From Azolla caroliniana (lineage: Eukaryota; Polypodiophyta), in assembly GCA_043228905.1 (NCBI GenBank), contig JBHGNT010000004.1, positions 25,048,001 to 25,112,000 on the forward strand: 64,000 nucleotides of DNA, read 5' to 3'. The position numbers were made by a program, and so were the translations under genes. Position 1 is the first letter of the stretch; the number at the start of each line of letters is the position of its first letter. The notes below the pieces were generated by a model. That model did no database searches. It had not been told where the DNA came from and saw nothing but the letters and a program-made list of their open reading frames with translations. This document shows, piece by piece, positions 44,104 to 57,059 of this stretch.

Positions 44104-46308
44104 ATGTGGCAGAACAGAGGAACTTGTGGCATTCTGCTTCACCATTGCAAAAGAAGAGGAAAGAGGTGTGTTTCCACTACTCTTTCAATCCGGGCTATCT
44201 ACAAGCACTTACATGTGGCTACAAATGTACATAGTATCATGGGGATGATGTACCATGGCATCTCTTATTCCCCCGTCGATGCTTCGGAGCTTTTTCACTT
44301 GTTTGCTTCGCGTGGCTCTATTCTTGAAGCTAATATCATGTTTTGCATGATCCCGAAACAACCTCGCCCTCGCGATTGGTGTGCATTGATGTCCGCCCAT
44401 TCATCTGCCGGACAAAACATCCGAGCTCTGGAGTTGTTCTATATCATGATCTGGCATGGTGTGGAACCAGACAAGTACGCATACACGTCCGTCTTGAATA
44501 TGTGCTCCAAGCTACAATCCCTGGAGCATGGGAAATCCATACATCACCATATTGTTTCGAGGACTGGTACATACATTGATGATTTCATGAGAAGCTCGCT
44601 CATCGATATGTATGGAAAATGTGGGTGCTTAGAGTCAGCTTCTCAAGTGTTTGAGGGTTCATCTAACAAGAAAAGTGTGGTTGTTTGGACCTCCATGATT
44701 TCTGCATATGTTCAGCAGGAGCAAAGTATTTGTGCTCTTACTATTTTTGGAAGAATGCACGATGCTCATGTGTCGCCCAACTATGTTACCGTCTTGTGTT
44801 TACTAAAAGCGTGTAGTCATGCCAAAGCCATAGAAGAAGGAATGTTGCTACATGCATTGGTTATTGTCGAGATGATCAAATCGAATCATTCCTCCCTCCT
44901 CAACACTCTTATTCATATGTATTGTAATTGTGGACGTCTAGAGGAAGCTCAACAAACATTCAATAATTTAGTTGAGAAAAATGTCATTTCTTGGGGTGTG
45001 ATGATAGGAGGATATGTAGAGGTCGGAGATGGGTATTCAGCTCTTCATCTTCTAGAGGAAATGGAAAACGAAGGCATGAAAGCTAATGACACGATTTATG
45101 TTTGTTCACTCAAAGCATGTGGGATGATTGGTGATTTAAGTAAGGGTACGCATTTACAAAATGAGATAGTGAAACTTGGGTGTGAAAAAGGTGTGATTGT
45201 TGGCAGCACTCTTGTGGATATGTATGCTAGATGTGGGCACCTTGCAGAAGCATGTAAAGTTTTCGAGGATTTGCCCGAGCGGAATGTTGTAACTTGGGCG
45301 GCCATTATTGGTGGCCTTGCAGAGCAAGGACATGGCCATTTGTCTCTTCAACTTTTTGAGAGCATGCAACATGATGCCGCCAGCTTGGAGCCTGATAGAG
45401 TCATTTATTTGTGTGTCTTGAAAGCATGTTCTAGCCTATGCTTATTAAGACAGGGAAGAGTTGTCCATGATCAAATTCTCAAGAGTGGACTTGATTACAA
45501 TGAAGTTACACTTAACAATTCGATCATAGACATGTATGCTAAGTGTAGACAAATAACTGATGCATGTAAGGTTTTCCATGGTTTACATGAGAAAAACATA
45601 GTATCTTGGAGTACAATCATTTCCGGTTTCGTGGAAATAGGTGATAATCATCAATCACTAAAGATGTTTGAGGAAATGGAGAGTAAGGAGGGTGCATCTA
45701 CTTCAAACAAATCTACACTCTCATGTATTCTAAAGGTCTGTAGTTGCATTGGAGCCTTAATGCAAGGTAGGGAAATACATACCAAAATTGTCAAATTTGG
45801 GTTCGAATCCGACAGAGCAGTAATAAATGGCCTCATAGACATGTATGCGAAATGTGGTAGTCTCGATGAGGCACAGCAAGTATTGAGTGTTTATGATTCT
45901 TCACTTGTTGATCTTGCTTCCTGGGGTGCATTAATCCATGGGTATTGCCAACATGGGAATTTGTCACTTGCTACCCAATGCTTAGAGAAAATGCAAAAGC
46001 AAGGTTTGAAGGTGAACGATATAATATTAACAAGTCTTCTTAATGCATGCAGCCATAGTGGACAGCTACAAGAAGGTATTAAAATTTCCAAGAACATGAC
46101 AAATTTTGGCATTCCAAGTATTGAGAACGTGACAACTATGGTTGACCTCTTAGGCGTGATTGGGTGTGTGGATGAAGCTACACATTATCTTAGATCAATT
46201 CCACAATTACATAGTTCTAATGCAAGTTGTTTCCCTCTGTTAACTGCATGTAGAATGCATGGGGACATACAAACGGGACAACAGTCTTATGCTCAGATAA
46301 ATTCGTGA
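44104..46308 (+). CDS. PLS-class PPR protein 1, degenerate E domain
   Basis: An uninterrupted frame of 734 residues from ATG 44104; a start at 44239 would give 689. The longer form is preferred because its first ~60 residues are rich in Arg, Lys, Ser and His with no acidic residue, as in an organelle presequence. The rest is PPR repeats in a P-L-S pattern, with six P-type W-x-x-[ML]-I-S/G-x-Y modules (for example VVWTSMISAY, ISWGVMIGGY, VSWSTIISGF) separated by LIDMYGKCG-type L and S motifs, roughly 17-18 motifs in all. PLS proteins bind single-stranded organelle RNA one base per motif and commonly specify C-to-U editing sites. The C-terminus (MVDLLGVIGC ... LLTACRMHGD) is a short E1-like remnant. 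E2 and the DYW deaminase are absent. Target and organelle cannot be read from the sequence by eye. Confidence 0.9.
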   Translation: MWQNRGTCGILLHHCKRRGKRCVSTTLSIRAIYKHLHVATNVHSIMGMMYHGISYSPVDASELFHLFASRGSILEANIMFCMIPKQPRPRDWCALMSAHSSAGQNIRALELFYIMIWHGVEPDKYAYTSVLNMCSKLQSLEHGKSIHHHIVSRTGTYIDDFMRSSLIDMYGKCGCLESASQVFEGSSNKKSVVVWTSMISAYVQQEQSICALTIFGRMHDAHVSPNYVTVLCLLKACSHAKAIEEGMLLHALVIVEMIKSNHSSLLNTLIHMYCNCGRLEEAQQTFNNLVEKNVISWGVMIGGYVEVGDGYSALHLLEEMENEGMKANDTIYVCSLKACGMIGDLSKGTHLQNEIVKLGCEKGVIVGSTLVDMYARCGHLAEACKVFEDLPERNVVTWAAIIGGLAEQGHGHLSLQLFESMQHDAASLEPDRVIYLCVLKACSSLCLLRQGRVVHDQILKSGLDYNEVTLNNSIIDMYAKCRQITDACKVFHGLHEKNIVSWSTIISGFVEIGDNHQSLKMFEEMESKEGASTSNKSTLSCILKVCSCIGALMQGREIHTKIVKFGFESDRAVINGLIDMYAKCGSLDEAQQVLSVYDSSLVDLASWGALIHGYCQHGNLSLATQCLEKMQKQGLKVNDIILTSLLNACSHSGQLQEGIKISKNMTNFGIPSIENVTTMVDLLGVIGCVDEATHYLRSIPQLHSSNASCFPLLTACRMHGDIQTGQQSYAQINS

Positions 46309-47624
46309 TCAAGTGTGGCAATGGTGGCTATACATATACTTACATGCCCTAATGCCCTATTACAAATGCAGAAAAGAGGGAGGATGCTGAGAAGATCAGT
46401 GGAGTTTGCAAAGCCAAAGCAATTCTAAGATCATGCTGAAGATAGAAAATAAAGGAAGCGAAAGGAGACAGAGACGATCATTGTCTGTGATTCTGAGGAA
46501 GCTCATTGTGATCTGCTCTTGGCTCCATTGGAGATTAATCTTAGCAAACTAGCTTATGTTACTGCATTATTCTTTGCCATAATGCATAGAAAAACTTGAT
46601 TTCTTGTCGCTGCCAGATGTAGATTTCTAATTTCTGAGGAGAAAATATGCAGAACATATGATGTGTTCATGTGAAGGTTTGGATCGGGCTTTCAAGGAAT
46701 TTGAAACCTTCGGTAAAGGTTACCCCCACTTCTTGAGATATGTGGAACTCTAAGAACTTTGAATATGTGCCCATCGCTCTTGAGCTTAAAGTTCTAGAAT
46801 CTTTAGTTCACGTGCTACTTATGGCTAGCTTAAGCTTGCGATAAATCTTGCATTTGTATAACATAAATCACAAATGTAGTAACCATGGTGTTACTTCCAG
46901 GGCAGTCAATCCTAGGAAAATTTTCACATTTTTATTAGCTATATTTATAAGATCTTTTGTATATAGCTTATAGACATCATTTTAAGGTTTCTTAGCCAGG
47001 ATGCTAGACATCAGCAAAGCCACTTATGACCTCATATTTACAAGTCACCATTTTCCTTGATTTGAGATTACAGTTACACATAAACATGAGCCTTGCAATT
47101 TACAAACTAATGGTACTGAGTTCAAATATTAATCAATGGGATTGATGTTGGGATCATTCTACAAAAGACATTAACTTTTAGATTTCCCTAAAACAGCAAT
47201 GCGAATACGAAGAATTCTTTCGTTTCGTCAAGAGGATTCTAGTGAGAGAAGTTCTTATTCAATTAAAATTGGGTTTTATAATTGAATTTGTTAAGATCAC
47301 CCAACAAACAACTCACTACCAAAATAAGTTACATGGAAATAAGAGGCGCGCACATATTATGCCCAAGATGTATATGGATGGAGTTCATTCGAAAATTGGT
47401 ACAACATTAGAAAAGTGAGTGCAGCGGGTGGAAACGAAAATAGGCCACCACTTCTACAAACAGGAACACCCCAGTACCTACAACTACAATTTATGACATA
47501 CCAGAAGGAAAACAGATCTACTCTCACCGAAAATTTCGAGAGGGAGCGGGTGGCTCTTTTAAAAATAAAAAATGTTAGGGCCACCACAGAACCCTAACCC
47601 GAATTCGGAAATCTTTTTCCGAAG
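46309..47624. other. Intergenic between PPR 1 and expansin (tail to tail)
   Basis: It holds the 3' flanks of both genes. Short frames near 47357-47597 on both strands have no domain. No repeats beyond scattered A/T runs are seen. Confidence 0.4.
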
Positions 47625-48160
47625 TTAGAATTGGCGAGACCCCCCAAAGGTCTGGCCATATTGCCAGTTCGAGGGGGCAACATCATAGTCGGTGTGGATG
47701 CGCCCATCACTTGTCATTACGCGGAAGGAGAGCGATTGGCCGAAAAGTGCCGCATTGCTCTGCCAATTCTGGCCCCAATTTCTCATCATCGGTTGCCAAC
47801 CCGTGTTAGAGCCCTTCACTGAGACCGCATGGACATCCCCGGCACCGCCCACATTGCTTATTAGGACAAGGTTGAAGTACACATGTCCGTTCACCGTGTA
47901 ATGAATCCCTCCTTTCTTCTCACATGCTACTCTGTTGAAATGTACAAGGCACATAGATACTTACACACATTTACACATGTGAATCAGTCTGTTCCACTCC
48001 ACGATATCTACATGCATGCATGTAGTACATACATACATACATAAATACACATACATACGTTATACATAGATACATATACATATACATGGATACATACATA
48101 CATACATACACAAGCATACATACATACATATACACACACATACATAAATACATACATGAT

Positions 48161-48241
<81 letters not shown>

Positions 48242-49129
48242 CATACATGCCTATAATCTACAGCGCGAAAGGTGAGTTTGAAAAAGAAAAAGCAACCCAC
48301 AAATGAGAGAGGACGAAACAGCAATAATTCAATGTCTCCCGGCAAACAAAAAAGCAGTTACTGCTGAATTTATTCAAGTACAACAGAAATTGAAGAAAAG
48401 AAAATACACAAACTGGCCAAAAAAAAAACCCAACCTAGTAGATCTTATGCATATAATACCTTCGGTAAGCTACGGGCACGATACCTCCTCTCTGGACCGC
48501 AATTTGTCGGAATGCGGGCTCCGCCATGTCGAAATGGCGGAGGGGAGGGTTACACCAACCCCCATCGGTGTTGAGGAGAGCATTGTTGGGTGGACAAAAG
48601 TTCGTGGCGGTGACAACAATGGTCTTGCCAGGCAAGCACCATTGCGGGTCATCGGCACACATGACCTCGAAGCATGCCCCGCAAGATAGGCCCCCGTTGA
48701 ACAATGCGGTGCTCAATGCCGCAGTGTTGGTTCCATAACCCGAGTCATACAAGTTCCCATAGCCACAGGCGCCACCTACATTTGAGCATTGTGACCAGGT
48801 ATATGTGTAATATCAGCAACAATGAAACAAACAAACAAACAAACATGTAATTCTTGTCACTAACTACATGATTATGTGTAATGTACATATATACTCTCAT
48901 ATACTAATGAGAGAAGAAGATGAATTGGTTAGATACCCATGGTTCCCGACGCATCACCGCCGCCGTAGAATGTTGCGTGGGCGGTCTCCCAATGGCCTTG
49001 TCTTCGGTTACCTAGCCGGGTGCCCCGATGACCTCGTTTAAGGCTTACGTGACCTTCGATTCCGTGGACAAAGCCACCACGATAATTACAAGACAATGTG
49101 ATGAGGATTGCCAACATTAGAGGAGCCAT
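47625..49129 (-). CDS. EXPA: Alpha-expansin (EXPA)
   Basis: Three exons on the minus strand, 48937-49129, 48460-48775 and 47625-47931, join in frame (GT-AG, phases 1 and 2) to give 271 residues. A hydrophobic signal peptide (about 1-22) is followed by a short Arg/Gly/His-rich stretch, then the mature start [16 protein letters not shown]. The six-stranded GH45-like domain has the conserved cysteines, the alpha-expansin insertion with [20 protein letters not shown], and the HFD motif (~145-147). The C-terminal CBM63 domain carries [10 protein letters not shown] and [11 protein letters not shown] and ends QTFGG. Alpha-expansins loosen cellulose-xyloglucan contacts in acid-growing walls without hydrolysis and are secreted. 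The intron positions are usual for the family. Intron 2 contains a long (AC)n tract and TACA repeats. The leader is (CT)n-rich. Confidence 0.96.
48165..48239. repeat. (AC)n microsatellite in expansin intron 2
   Basis: A nearly uninterrupted run of about 37 AC dinucleotides, preceded at 48026-48164 by TACA/CATA tetranucleotide repeats. In the expansin transcript it reads (UG)n. Its length suggests it is highly variable between individuals. Confidence 0.95.
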
Positions 49130-49156
49130 GGAGTGTGAGAGGCAGAGGAAATTGAG

Positions 49157-49263
49157 TAGAGAGAGAGAGAGTGTGTGTGTGTGTGAGTGAGTGAGAAAGA
49201 GAAGCCTCTTTGATCAGGAATAAAATGAGTGTAAGAGATACATAAATATATGTGTGTGTTTGT

Positions 49264-49301
<38 letters not shown>
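49157..49301 (-). promoter_or_regulatory. Expansin core promoter and CT-rich leader
   Basis: On the minus strand, TATATTTATG (49241-49250) is a possible TATA box 112 bp upstream of the ATG. CT-rich and CA-rich runs follow at 49157-49195, resembling the pyrimidine patch of plant leaders. Another (GA/CT)n tract of about 34 bp lies upstream at 49266-49299. The start site is not known. Confidence 0.4.
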
Positions 49302-51338
49302 CTTTACAAGTGCTCACTTTTATGCACTTAACATTTCCCTAACCTTACCTTATGGTGTGAAGTTTGAACTTAAAGTTTGCCCATGTTTTGTCTTTCTTTG
49401 TGTTCATAATGATCGGGCCCGAATCCGAGTGTCTTTTTCTATGTGTGCATTAAATCATAACGCCTAACCTAGACTCTCGTTCTCTTTATCTGTATGTGCA
49501 TTGAATCATCATGATTGAACCCTTGAGAACCCAATTTCCTTTGCTCGTATGTAAGCATTCAATCCTCACGACCAACTCCGATCCAAACTTTCTATATCTA
49601 TTTGTACATTGAACCATAAGTATTAACCTTAAACCCATCCTCATGGGTAAATCAAATATTAATGGTGGACTCCCAATTTGATGGATGAGTATGCATGTTT
49701 GCACACACATCACATGCATGCCTCATCTTTGTCACATGACGAACCAATAGACATGCAAGCCCAACGATTTTGAAAGTTTTGGTGCCTACAATGCAAAATT
49801 TACCCAATGACCCTGGGTTTGTAGAACAAAGAGTTGGAGCTGTCATCTATGGAGTAGCCTTGGAAGCAAGCCCTTGGATGAAAAAGAGGGTTGATGTGGT
49901 AACAAACTTTCTGAGTTAACGATACACTACATCAGTTCAAACCACATTGGAGTTTACCTCTCTTTTGTTGAGGTTGTTGAGCTACACACTCGAGTGATCA
50001 CTTGTGTATTGAATGAATAGGTATAGTTTTTGGTAATGTCAAAGTAACCTTAGGCACGTCCTTCACATGTGAGAGATGTAACATGACCACCATTTTGTAA
50101 GAATGGCATAAATGAGGATGGCAACATTTGAAAAGTAATAGATGCCCATTCGCTTAGTTTGTGAGGAAATAGTTTTCGCAACCCATGAAATTTGGGTTAA
50201 AGCCAATTGAAGAACTCCTTTTGAGGCGTGAGAGGAGTTTGATTGCCTCCTCTATGTTTTGCTACCAACATGACCTTTTGTTGCAAGTTGAGTGAAGGCC
50301 CCAATGAAACCCTTTTTGAAAGAGCGTTAATTACAATATGAAACCATTCTCGTAGCATGTCCATTATTTATTATAAATGGTTGTGTAAAAATGACATTGT
50401 TAAATAAAAGCTTATGTTTTTATTATAGCCTTCAAGTGGGAATCCCTATATCAAGCAATACACCAAACTTACTCAATTGGAATCATGTCTTTCTATAACA
50501 AGTTTCTTCTAGAAATGGGTGAGTTTGAGTTAACAACCTTGTAGACTATTATACCTTAATGTACCATGGGTTGTGATACCATGTAAGAGTTGCAACCATA
50601 TTTATTATATATTCCATTGCAACCAACCAACATTTATGGAAGGTATAAAGTACACATGATATTGAGTTCAATAAATAACCCTAATGTTGTAGCCCAAGGA
50701 CCATTGTGGGCTTGGTTATTAGGGATTGCGAAACCCCATGGGGATTTGTATGTGATGTGGGGGAATTATTCTAGAGTAAATGAACAAGCAATCAGAAATT
50801 ATTGTATATTTCTTTTGTAAATGACAAGTTCTTCGATGATTCCAATAATATATACTCAATGAAATTCATGTATATGGGAAGGATGATGGAAAATAAACCA
50901 CAACCTCAAGGAGGGCTCTAGAGATTATGAGAGATATCCTATCAAATTTACTACTGTAAACAATGTTTATACCCTAGATGACTAACCCCAACTTGAATTC
51001 CGCACACTTTTGGATTGAATTTGTCTTCCCTATTTATATATGACCTATGTTATTCCTTTATAGCTTCTTCACGGGCAAAAAGGAAATGCATAAGCAAAAC
51101 GTAGTTCACATGCATTACTTGAAAAAAATACTTATATACTTAATCCACAAACTCTTACTTTGAACTTTGAAATTCAAAGATGTTTATATGGAAAATGGTC
51201 ACTACTTCATGGTCTAAAAGGTTGTTCGTTTCATAATTCAATTTAGCCATCTTGAGATTCTGTATCTATCAAAATCAATAAAGGGTTGACAATTCAAAAT
51301 CTAAAAGCATGCATTAATTTGGTAGGGTTGTCCTTTGG
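49302..51338. other. Intergenic, upstream of expansin; nothing recognised
   Basis: Frames such as 49486-49719 and 50590-50820 have no domain. No RNA gene or transposon end is recognised. Composition is AT-rich and unlike the coding exons in this window. Confidence 0.4.
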
Positions 51339-51802
51339 CACCATAACCCTTTTTGTTCTAAGGTGGAGGCTATGTTTGATCATACATAGATCAAGCACCA
51401 ATTATTAGGGGACTCCATGTCCCCCTGGTATGGCTAGTGGTAGTCACATCAGCTAAGAAAAAACCTTCACTTTGTCAAATGGAGGTGGAACTTGGAACTG
51501 CAATCACTTGGGAGAGTGTTGAATGAACTTGCATGGCTTTCACTAGGCCAAACTTGCACCATAACCCTTTTTGTTCTAAGGTGGAGGCTATGTTTGATCA
51601 TACATAGATCAAGCACCAATTATTAGGGGACTCCATGTCCCACCATTACTATAGTAGAATCTTTGATGCATTGGTATGGCTAGTGGTAGTCACATCAGCT
51701 AAGAAAAAACCTTCACTTTGTCAAATGGAGATGGAACTTGGAACTGCAATCACTTGGGAGAGTGTTGAATGAACTTGCATGGCTTTCACTAGGCCAAACT
51801 TG
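51339..51802. repeat. Tandem duplication of ~218-246 bp
   Basis: Copies at about 51339-51556 and 51557-51802 are almost identical. Both start CACCATAACCC and end CACTAGGCCAAACTTG. The second has ~28 additional bases (near 51642-51670, including ACTATAGTAGAATC) where the first has a short run of Cs. Near-identity suggests a recent duplication, with the first copy having lost a piece. Confidence 0.85.
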
Positions 51803-54800
51803 TTGCTATGTTGGTTTTAAGTCAATATAGATGATGCACCTTCCATGTTGATGCAAATTTTCCTTATTGTTAGTTAATGGTTTTAATATGTATTTAATTA
51901 ACCCAAGCGTTTATTGATATGGAATCAACCATTTGCATGCTATTGTATGTCAAATAAGTCTATTTATTGCATGTTGGCCATGTGTGCCATGCATGCTAGA
52001 GACTCTCTATAGTGTCATGTTTGTAATGTTCTGTAGATAGGCATTTCTTTGCGTTTGAATATTAAGAAGAGAAAAAGATGAAGAGGTGCAAAGTTCTTAA
52101 GTGCTTGTGAGGTGATTGGAAAACAGTTTTTAAGTTTGGGAGTGAGTGAAAAACAAAGAGTTTTTTTTATTGAAGTGAGGTTATTATAGTGAATTGAGAG
52201 TCCCTTGTATTCAGCTTTGTAATTGTGACAATAGTAGACTTTCTCTATGGACTATACGAATTTTGGTGTCCTTCTTTACATTTGTGCTTTCTTTTCATTT
52301 TTTGGAACACGTGTTTGTTGATAGTCTTTGTGACGCCTTTGGTATTCAATGCCTTACCCTCATATGCTCCATTCATTTCTCATTGTCATCCTTTGGTTGG
52401 AGGATCCATGAGCCTTGCCCAACAATCGCGAGGCAACCTCTTATTTGGAGCACATTTATCAAAGATTCGTAGGGGCATATAGAAGAGCATAACCATATTG
52501 ACTGAGCTAGATGAAACATGGATTGTGCCTTATCTTTAGAGTTGGGATCTATATTGACTTCATTAGTGAGGACGATGATATTGTCCACATTAAATGTTGA
52601 TCATATATTTTACTTGAAGTAGGTATCCATGAGTCATTCCCTCCATCTATGAGCACAATGATATTGTCCAATCAACTACAAGAGATCACATATATAATTA
52701 TGAGCCTTTCAAATAAGTAATTGTTAGTAGAGACCACACTTATGGATGCCTTCTATAGATGGCGAGGAGGCAATACCTATACTCCAATGACCACCAATAC
52801 ATATATTAATGTGGGTTCTTCTTAATTTCCGACCAATATTTTTCCTATTTTAGTGACCGCTCACACCATAAGCATTGTGGATCGATAGGGGAATGTACCA
52901 ATCAACTACATTTGATCACATTTGCAGTTTTGATTGTTTAAACAAGGTTTGTTAATAGAGCACCCATTTTGTGGATGTCTCCATTGAATGATGAGGTTTT
53001 GTTTAGGGGACCTACAATCAAATGATTGTGTGATGCCATTAATACATGCTACTTTGGATGCTTCAAAGAAGTCTCTTCTACGTTTTCCCTATTTTAGTGA
53101 CGACACACATTCTACTATTCTATTTTCTTGTAATAGGGAATCAAGATCTCTATATTGTGATATGATGTTATTATCTCCTTCAAATACTATGTGTGGACAA
53201 GTGATAGATCCCCCTTAGGCACATGCAATTTTTCTTTATCACTTATTTATGATGGATGGCTTCACATTGGTAAAACTATTTTGGTCACAATTATGGTCAT
53301 TAGATATTAGCCAAGTAGTGTTTTGCTTCCAATGGCATGCCATGTATTGAGGGTTTCCAATGGGCACATGGGCAATCGTAGTTGGGCATGATCCCATCTA
53401 TAATGGATGTAATGATATAATCCCATAAGAGATTATATTCGTGCGCTCATATTGTATGTGGTGCAATTGGGTTTCATGCACATACATGCATACAAGTTTT
53501 CTTTCTAGGGAGCAATGGTGTGGTTGAGACACATTATATGAGTGTTAATTTAACATAGGAAGGTGAGTCTTTGTGCCATTTGTTTATGCTCACATGTATA
53601 GGGTGTAGAACCCCTTTGATGATATTGCCTTTTAGAACTGGAACTAGGAAATCATTAAGATGTTGTGAGGACACAACCTATATTAGAGACCTTCCTTAGT
53701 CACCATATGGATTGAGAGAGTACTATGCTCATCAATGGCAATCAAAATTTGGTGCATGTTGTAACTTCATGGATGAGAGTACTATGCTCATTAATGTCAC
53801 ATGGACATGCAAATGATGTACTTGGGAAGGACCCATACAACACCCTCATGCTCCTATTGTGCTAATAATCCATATGATTGGAAGATAACCTTAGATTGGG
53901 GCATGCTAGATGGTTGTACCAGATGGGGCTTCAATAGAAAAGTTAACATAGAATGTCAATGCTATAATTGATCCTAGCACTCATCGTGGAGATGGTTAAA
54001 AAGATTGTTAAGCCTCAAATTACTATTATAACATGATTAACTCATGTGTCTTGGTACCTCCACTTCAGGACAAAGACTAAGATACCAAATTATGAGGATG
54101 CTTAGAAAATGTTCTCATAAATGTGCGGAATTAATGCAATAAGGACATTTTATTTGACATATCAAATGTTTATAAGTTAATGTGAATAGAATGTCAATTT
54201 TCGCATATATATATATATATATATAAGCGGTACTAGATGTGTATCCACACATGTGAATGCCATTGTGACCGTCATGTGTACTAAATAAAACTTAGGCCCA
54301 CACACTAATTAGGCCTAAGGCACCTATTTTACACATACTACATCATTTGATTGTCGTGATGTTCAATATGGATTGTACATAATGTTGTTAAGCCGAGCAT
54401 GGCTATGATTTTCTTTACGGTTTGATTGCATTAGAATCATATTCGTAGGATTGAATTAAATCAAATATGTATGATAATTATGAGTAGTTCTCCACAACCT
54501 ATATAGTAGATGAACCACCTTGTTGTGGGCTAATAATGATGTAGGTTAACTAAGACAACCCATAGAGGAGGGCTTATAGACAACACTAATTATTGTTCTA
54601 ATACCATGACTCAACCCATCATTGATAAAGAAAGAAAGAAAGAAATGATTTTGAATAATTTGTCATCTAAGGGAGAAGAAGACTTTTAACCCACAAATTA
54701 AATGTCCCAAAAGATAGCAATACCTTCAACACTATTTGTTGTTCCATATGAACACATGATTATGTGAGAGAAAATAATAGGCCCAAATAGGAAACACCAA

Positions 54801-57029
54801 ATGTCAACTGATGCAAAGTTACCTTGCCTTTGAGCTTCTTGTCTTGTATATACATCGATGACAATAACAAAACACCTTCTCTCGAACAAGAGTCACACAC
54901 ATGTACACCACTTGGACAATCCCAAACCATACGTGAATATTACTTCCCTATGCATGCACCAACAATCATGTCAAATGAAAAAAACATACCATATGTCCAT
55001 GCGTTTAGATGATGGACAATCTAGGAATGGTCCAAACATTAGTCACATCTTAAAAAGGACAATATATGATTGCAACAGTAACCCACACAATTTCCTACCC
55101 TTAAGAAACACTTCCATTCCAGGATATTATCAAGATAGAAGAGGGGGAGTCCCAATGTCAAACCTTGATGGATCTTGACAAATGTAACGATTTAACTTTG
55201 TCCAACTACCCAATACACCAATAGAGAGATTCGGGAATTTGATGCCCCCAAATCTACCAAAATTCCATCAATGTCTATTGTGCTCATAACTTAACTAAAT
55301 GTATAGTACAATCTCTCTATATTTATGTTTGCATTGTGACGAAAGACTAGTTAACAAAGTTTAATATTGGTGCTTTCCATTTGAACCCTTGTTACTTAAT
55401 CAATGTTTTCAATGTTTTATAGTAGATTGCGGACCTTGATCCTTGATTACAATATCTACATTCACTTCAACTATCTATTCATTGTAGGTACTCTAACTAA
55501 CATGTTAACGTGGAACTCTTTTTATATTTTATATGCATGTGTGTATGTACATAGAGTAAAATTTAAATATGTTCATAATACACACACAAACACATGGATT
55601 CTGTGTCAAGTAGCATTAACATTGCTTCAAGAATAAGCACCTAGAAATAAAAAGTTATAATTTTGTGATTATTTAATTGAATTATGTTGCTATCTTAATA
55701 GTTCTTATAAATTCTTCACATTAGAATAATGCATAAACATGTTTATATTAAGCAATGCCTCTTTTTATGCAACTCTTGATCCCTATGTTGGTTTTCACTT
55801 TATTTGAATGGATAAAGGCGAATACTTTGAAAAAAAGAAGGGGGAAAGAAGCAAAGAAAAGCGTATAGTGGTCACATTCATGAATGACAAGATGAAAACA
55901 ATACATGTCAGATACAACATGTTCTTGACTTATGCTCTTCTTGGGGACATGCAACTTTATTTTTTGAAATTCATATATCCATCAAAGGGACATGTTTGGC
56001 TAAGAGTCAATGATTTTGTCAGTAAAATGAGGATGTGATCACCATCATGTTAGATAAATCACTTGATACATTTTATTCTATCAACCTTTAAGTGTGTTGT
56101 AAAATCTACACATCAGTCCAAGCAATAAGACAAGTTCCATTCACAAACCCTAAACCCTGTCTAACTAAGAACTCTTTCTTTATGCTACATATGTACATAG
56201 AGCGACTACGCCATAACTAAATAATCTCTTTTTGCTTTGACAAGTTCCAATAGTTTCTTCATTTTAGTAAAAAGTATGGATGATTCAAATGATTTTATCA
56301 CGTACATGGAATAAAATGCATTTAATATGGATAGGAAGTGGTTTCGACTATGGAGTGAGAGCTAACATCTCATTTGCTTCATCAAGTCACAATAGAAAGT
56401 TCATCCAATTTGTTATTTTCAATAAAATGTATGCATGATTCTCAGTGGTAGTATTGCATATGTACATGAAATCATATGCATTTATATATTGAAGGTTGTC
56501 ATGAAATCGAAGGAAACATGTAAGTTGTAGTGCCAAGTTGTGAAGCATGTTTGACCATTTTGAATTCTTCTTTTCACAAAAGAGTACACATGATTCCTAA
56601 TTGATAGTTTTTATCGTATTACATGAACAATATGCATTTATGGATTAAAGCATTGTCATGTGATATATCATGTGATTTTTGCACCTTTTTAAATGATGGA
56701 TTTAGAGCCTAGATACAAAATAAAATCATAACATTGTGTGTGTGTGTTCATTATGTACGTGTTGACTACATATAGTTTTTTTATGGTTGCATTTTAATAA
56801 TAAAGTGCAAAAACCAATGTTCAATGCACTCATTAAGGTTTTTTTACATAGAACACATGTCTACAATCCTAAAGCTTTGTAAATTTTTAAGAAAAGGTGC
56901 AAACATAATATTCGGAAATGCAGAGGGGCTACAAGGGCAAAACCCTATTTGTGTTGAAAGTCTATCCATTTACATATAGGTTATGTGAGAAAGTAAAAAT
57001 CCGTAGGGTACTCATAGGGCCATAGGCCT
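51803..57029. other. Long gene-poor AT-rich stretch
   Basis: Nothing recognisable was found apart from an (AT)n run at about 54206-54224. Frames at 52194-52482, 52988-53218, 54858-55178 and 55808-56038 lack domains, conserved motifs or coding-like composition. Diverged transposon sequence is likely but cannot be assigned by eye. Confidence 0.4.
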
Positions 57030-57059
57030 ATGGAGGGCTATGCCATTGAGAAACTATCT

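Noticed and set aside
47971-48345. Minus-strand ORFs of alternating Cys-Val and Tyr-Met
   Set aside because: They are translations of the (AC)n and TACA repeats in expansin intron 2.
54858-55178. 106-codon ORF in gene-poor DNA
   Set aside because: Composition is that of random AT-rich sequence. No domain, no neighbouring exon signals.
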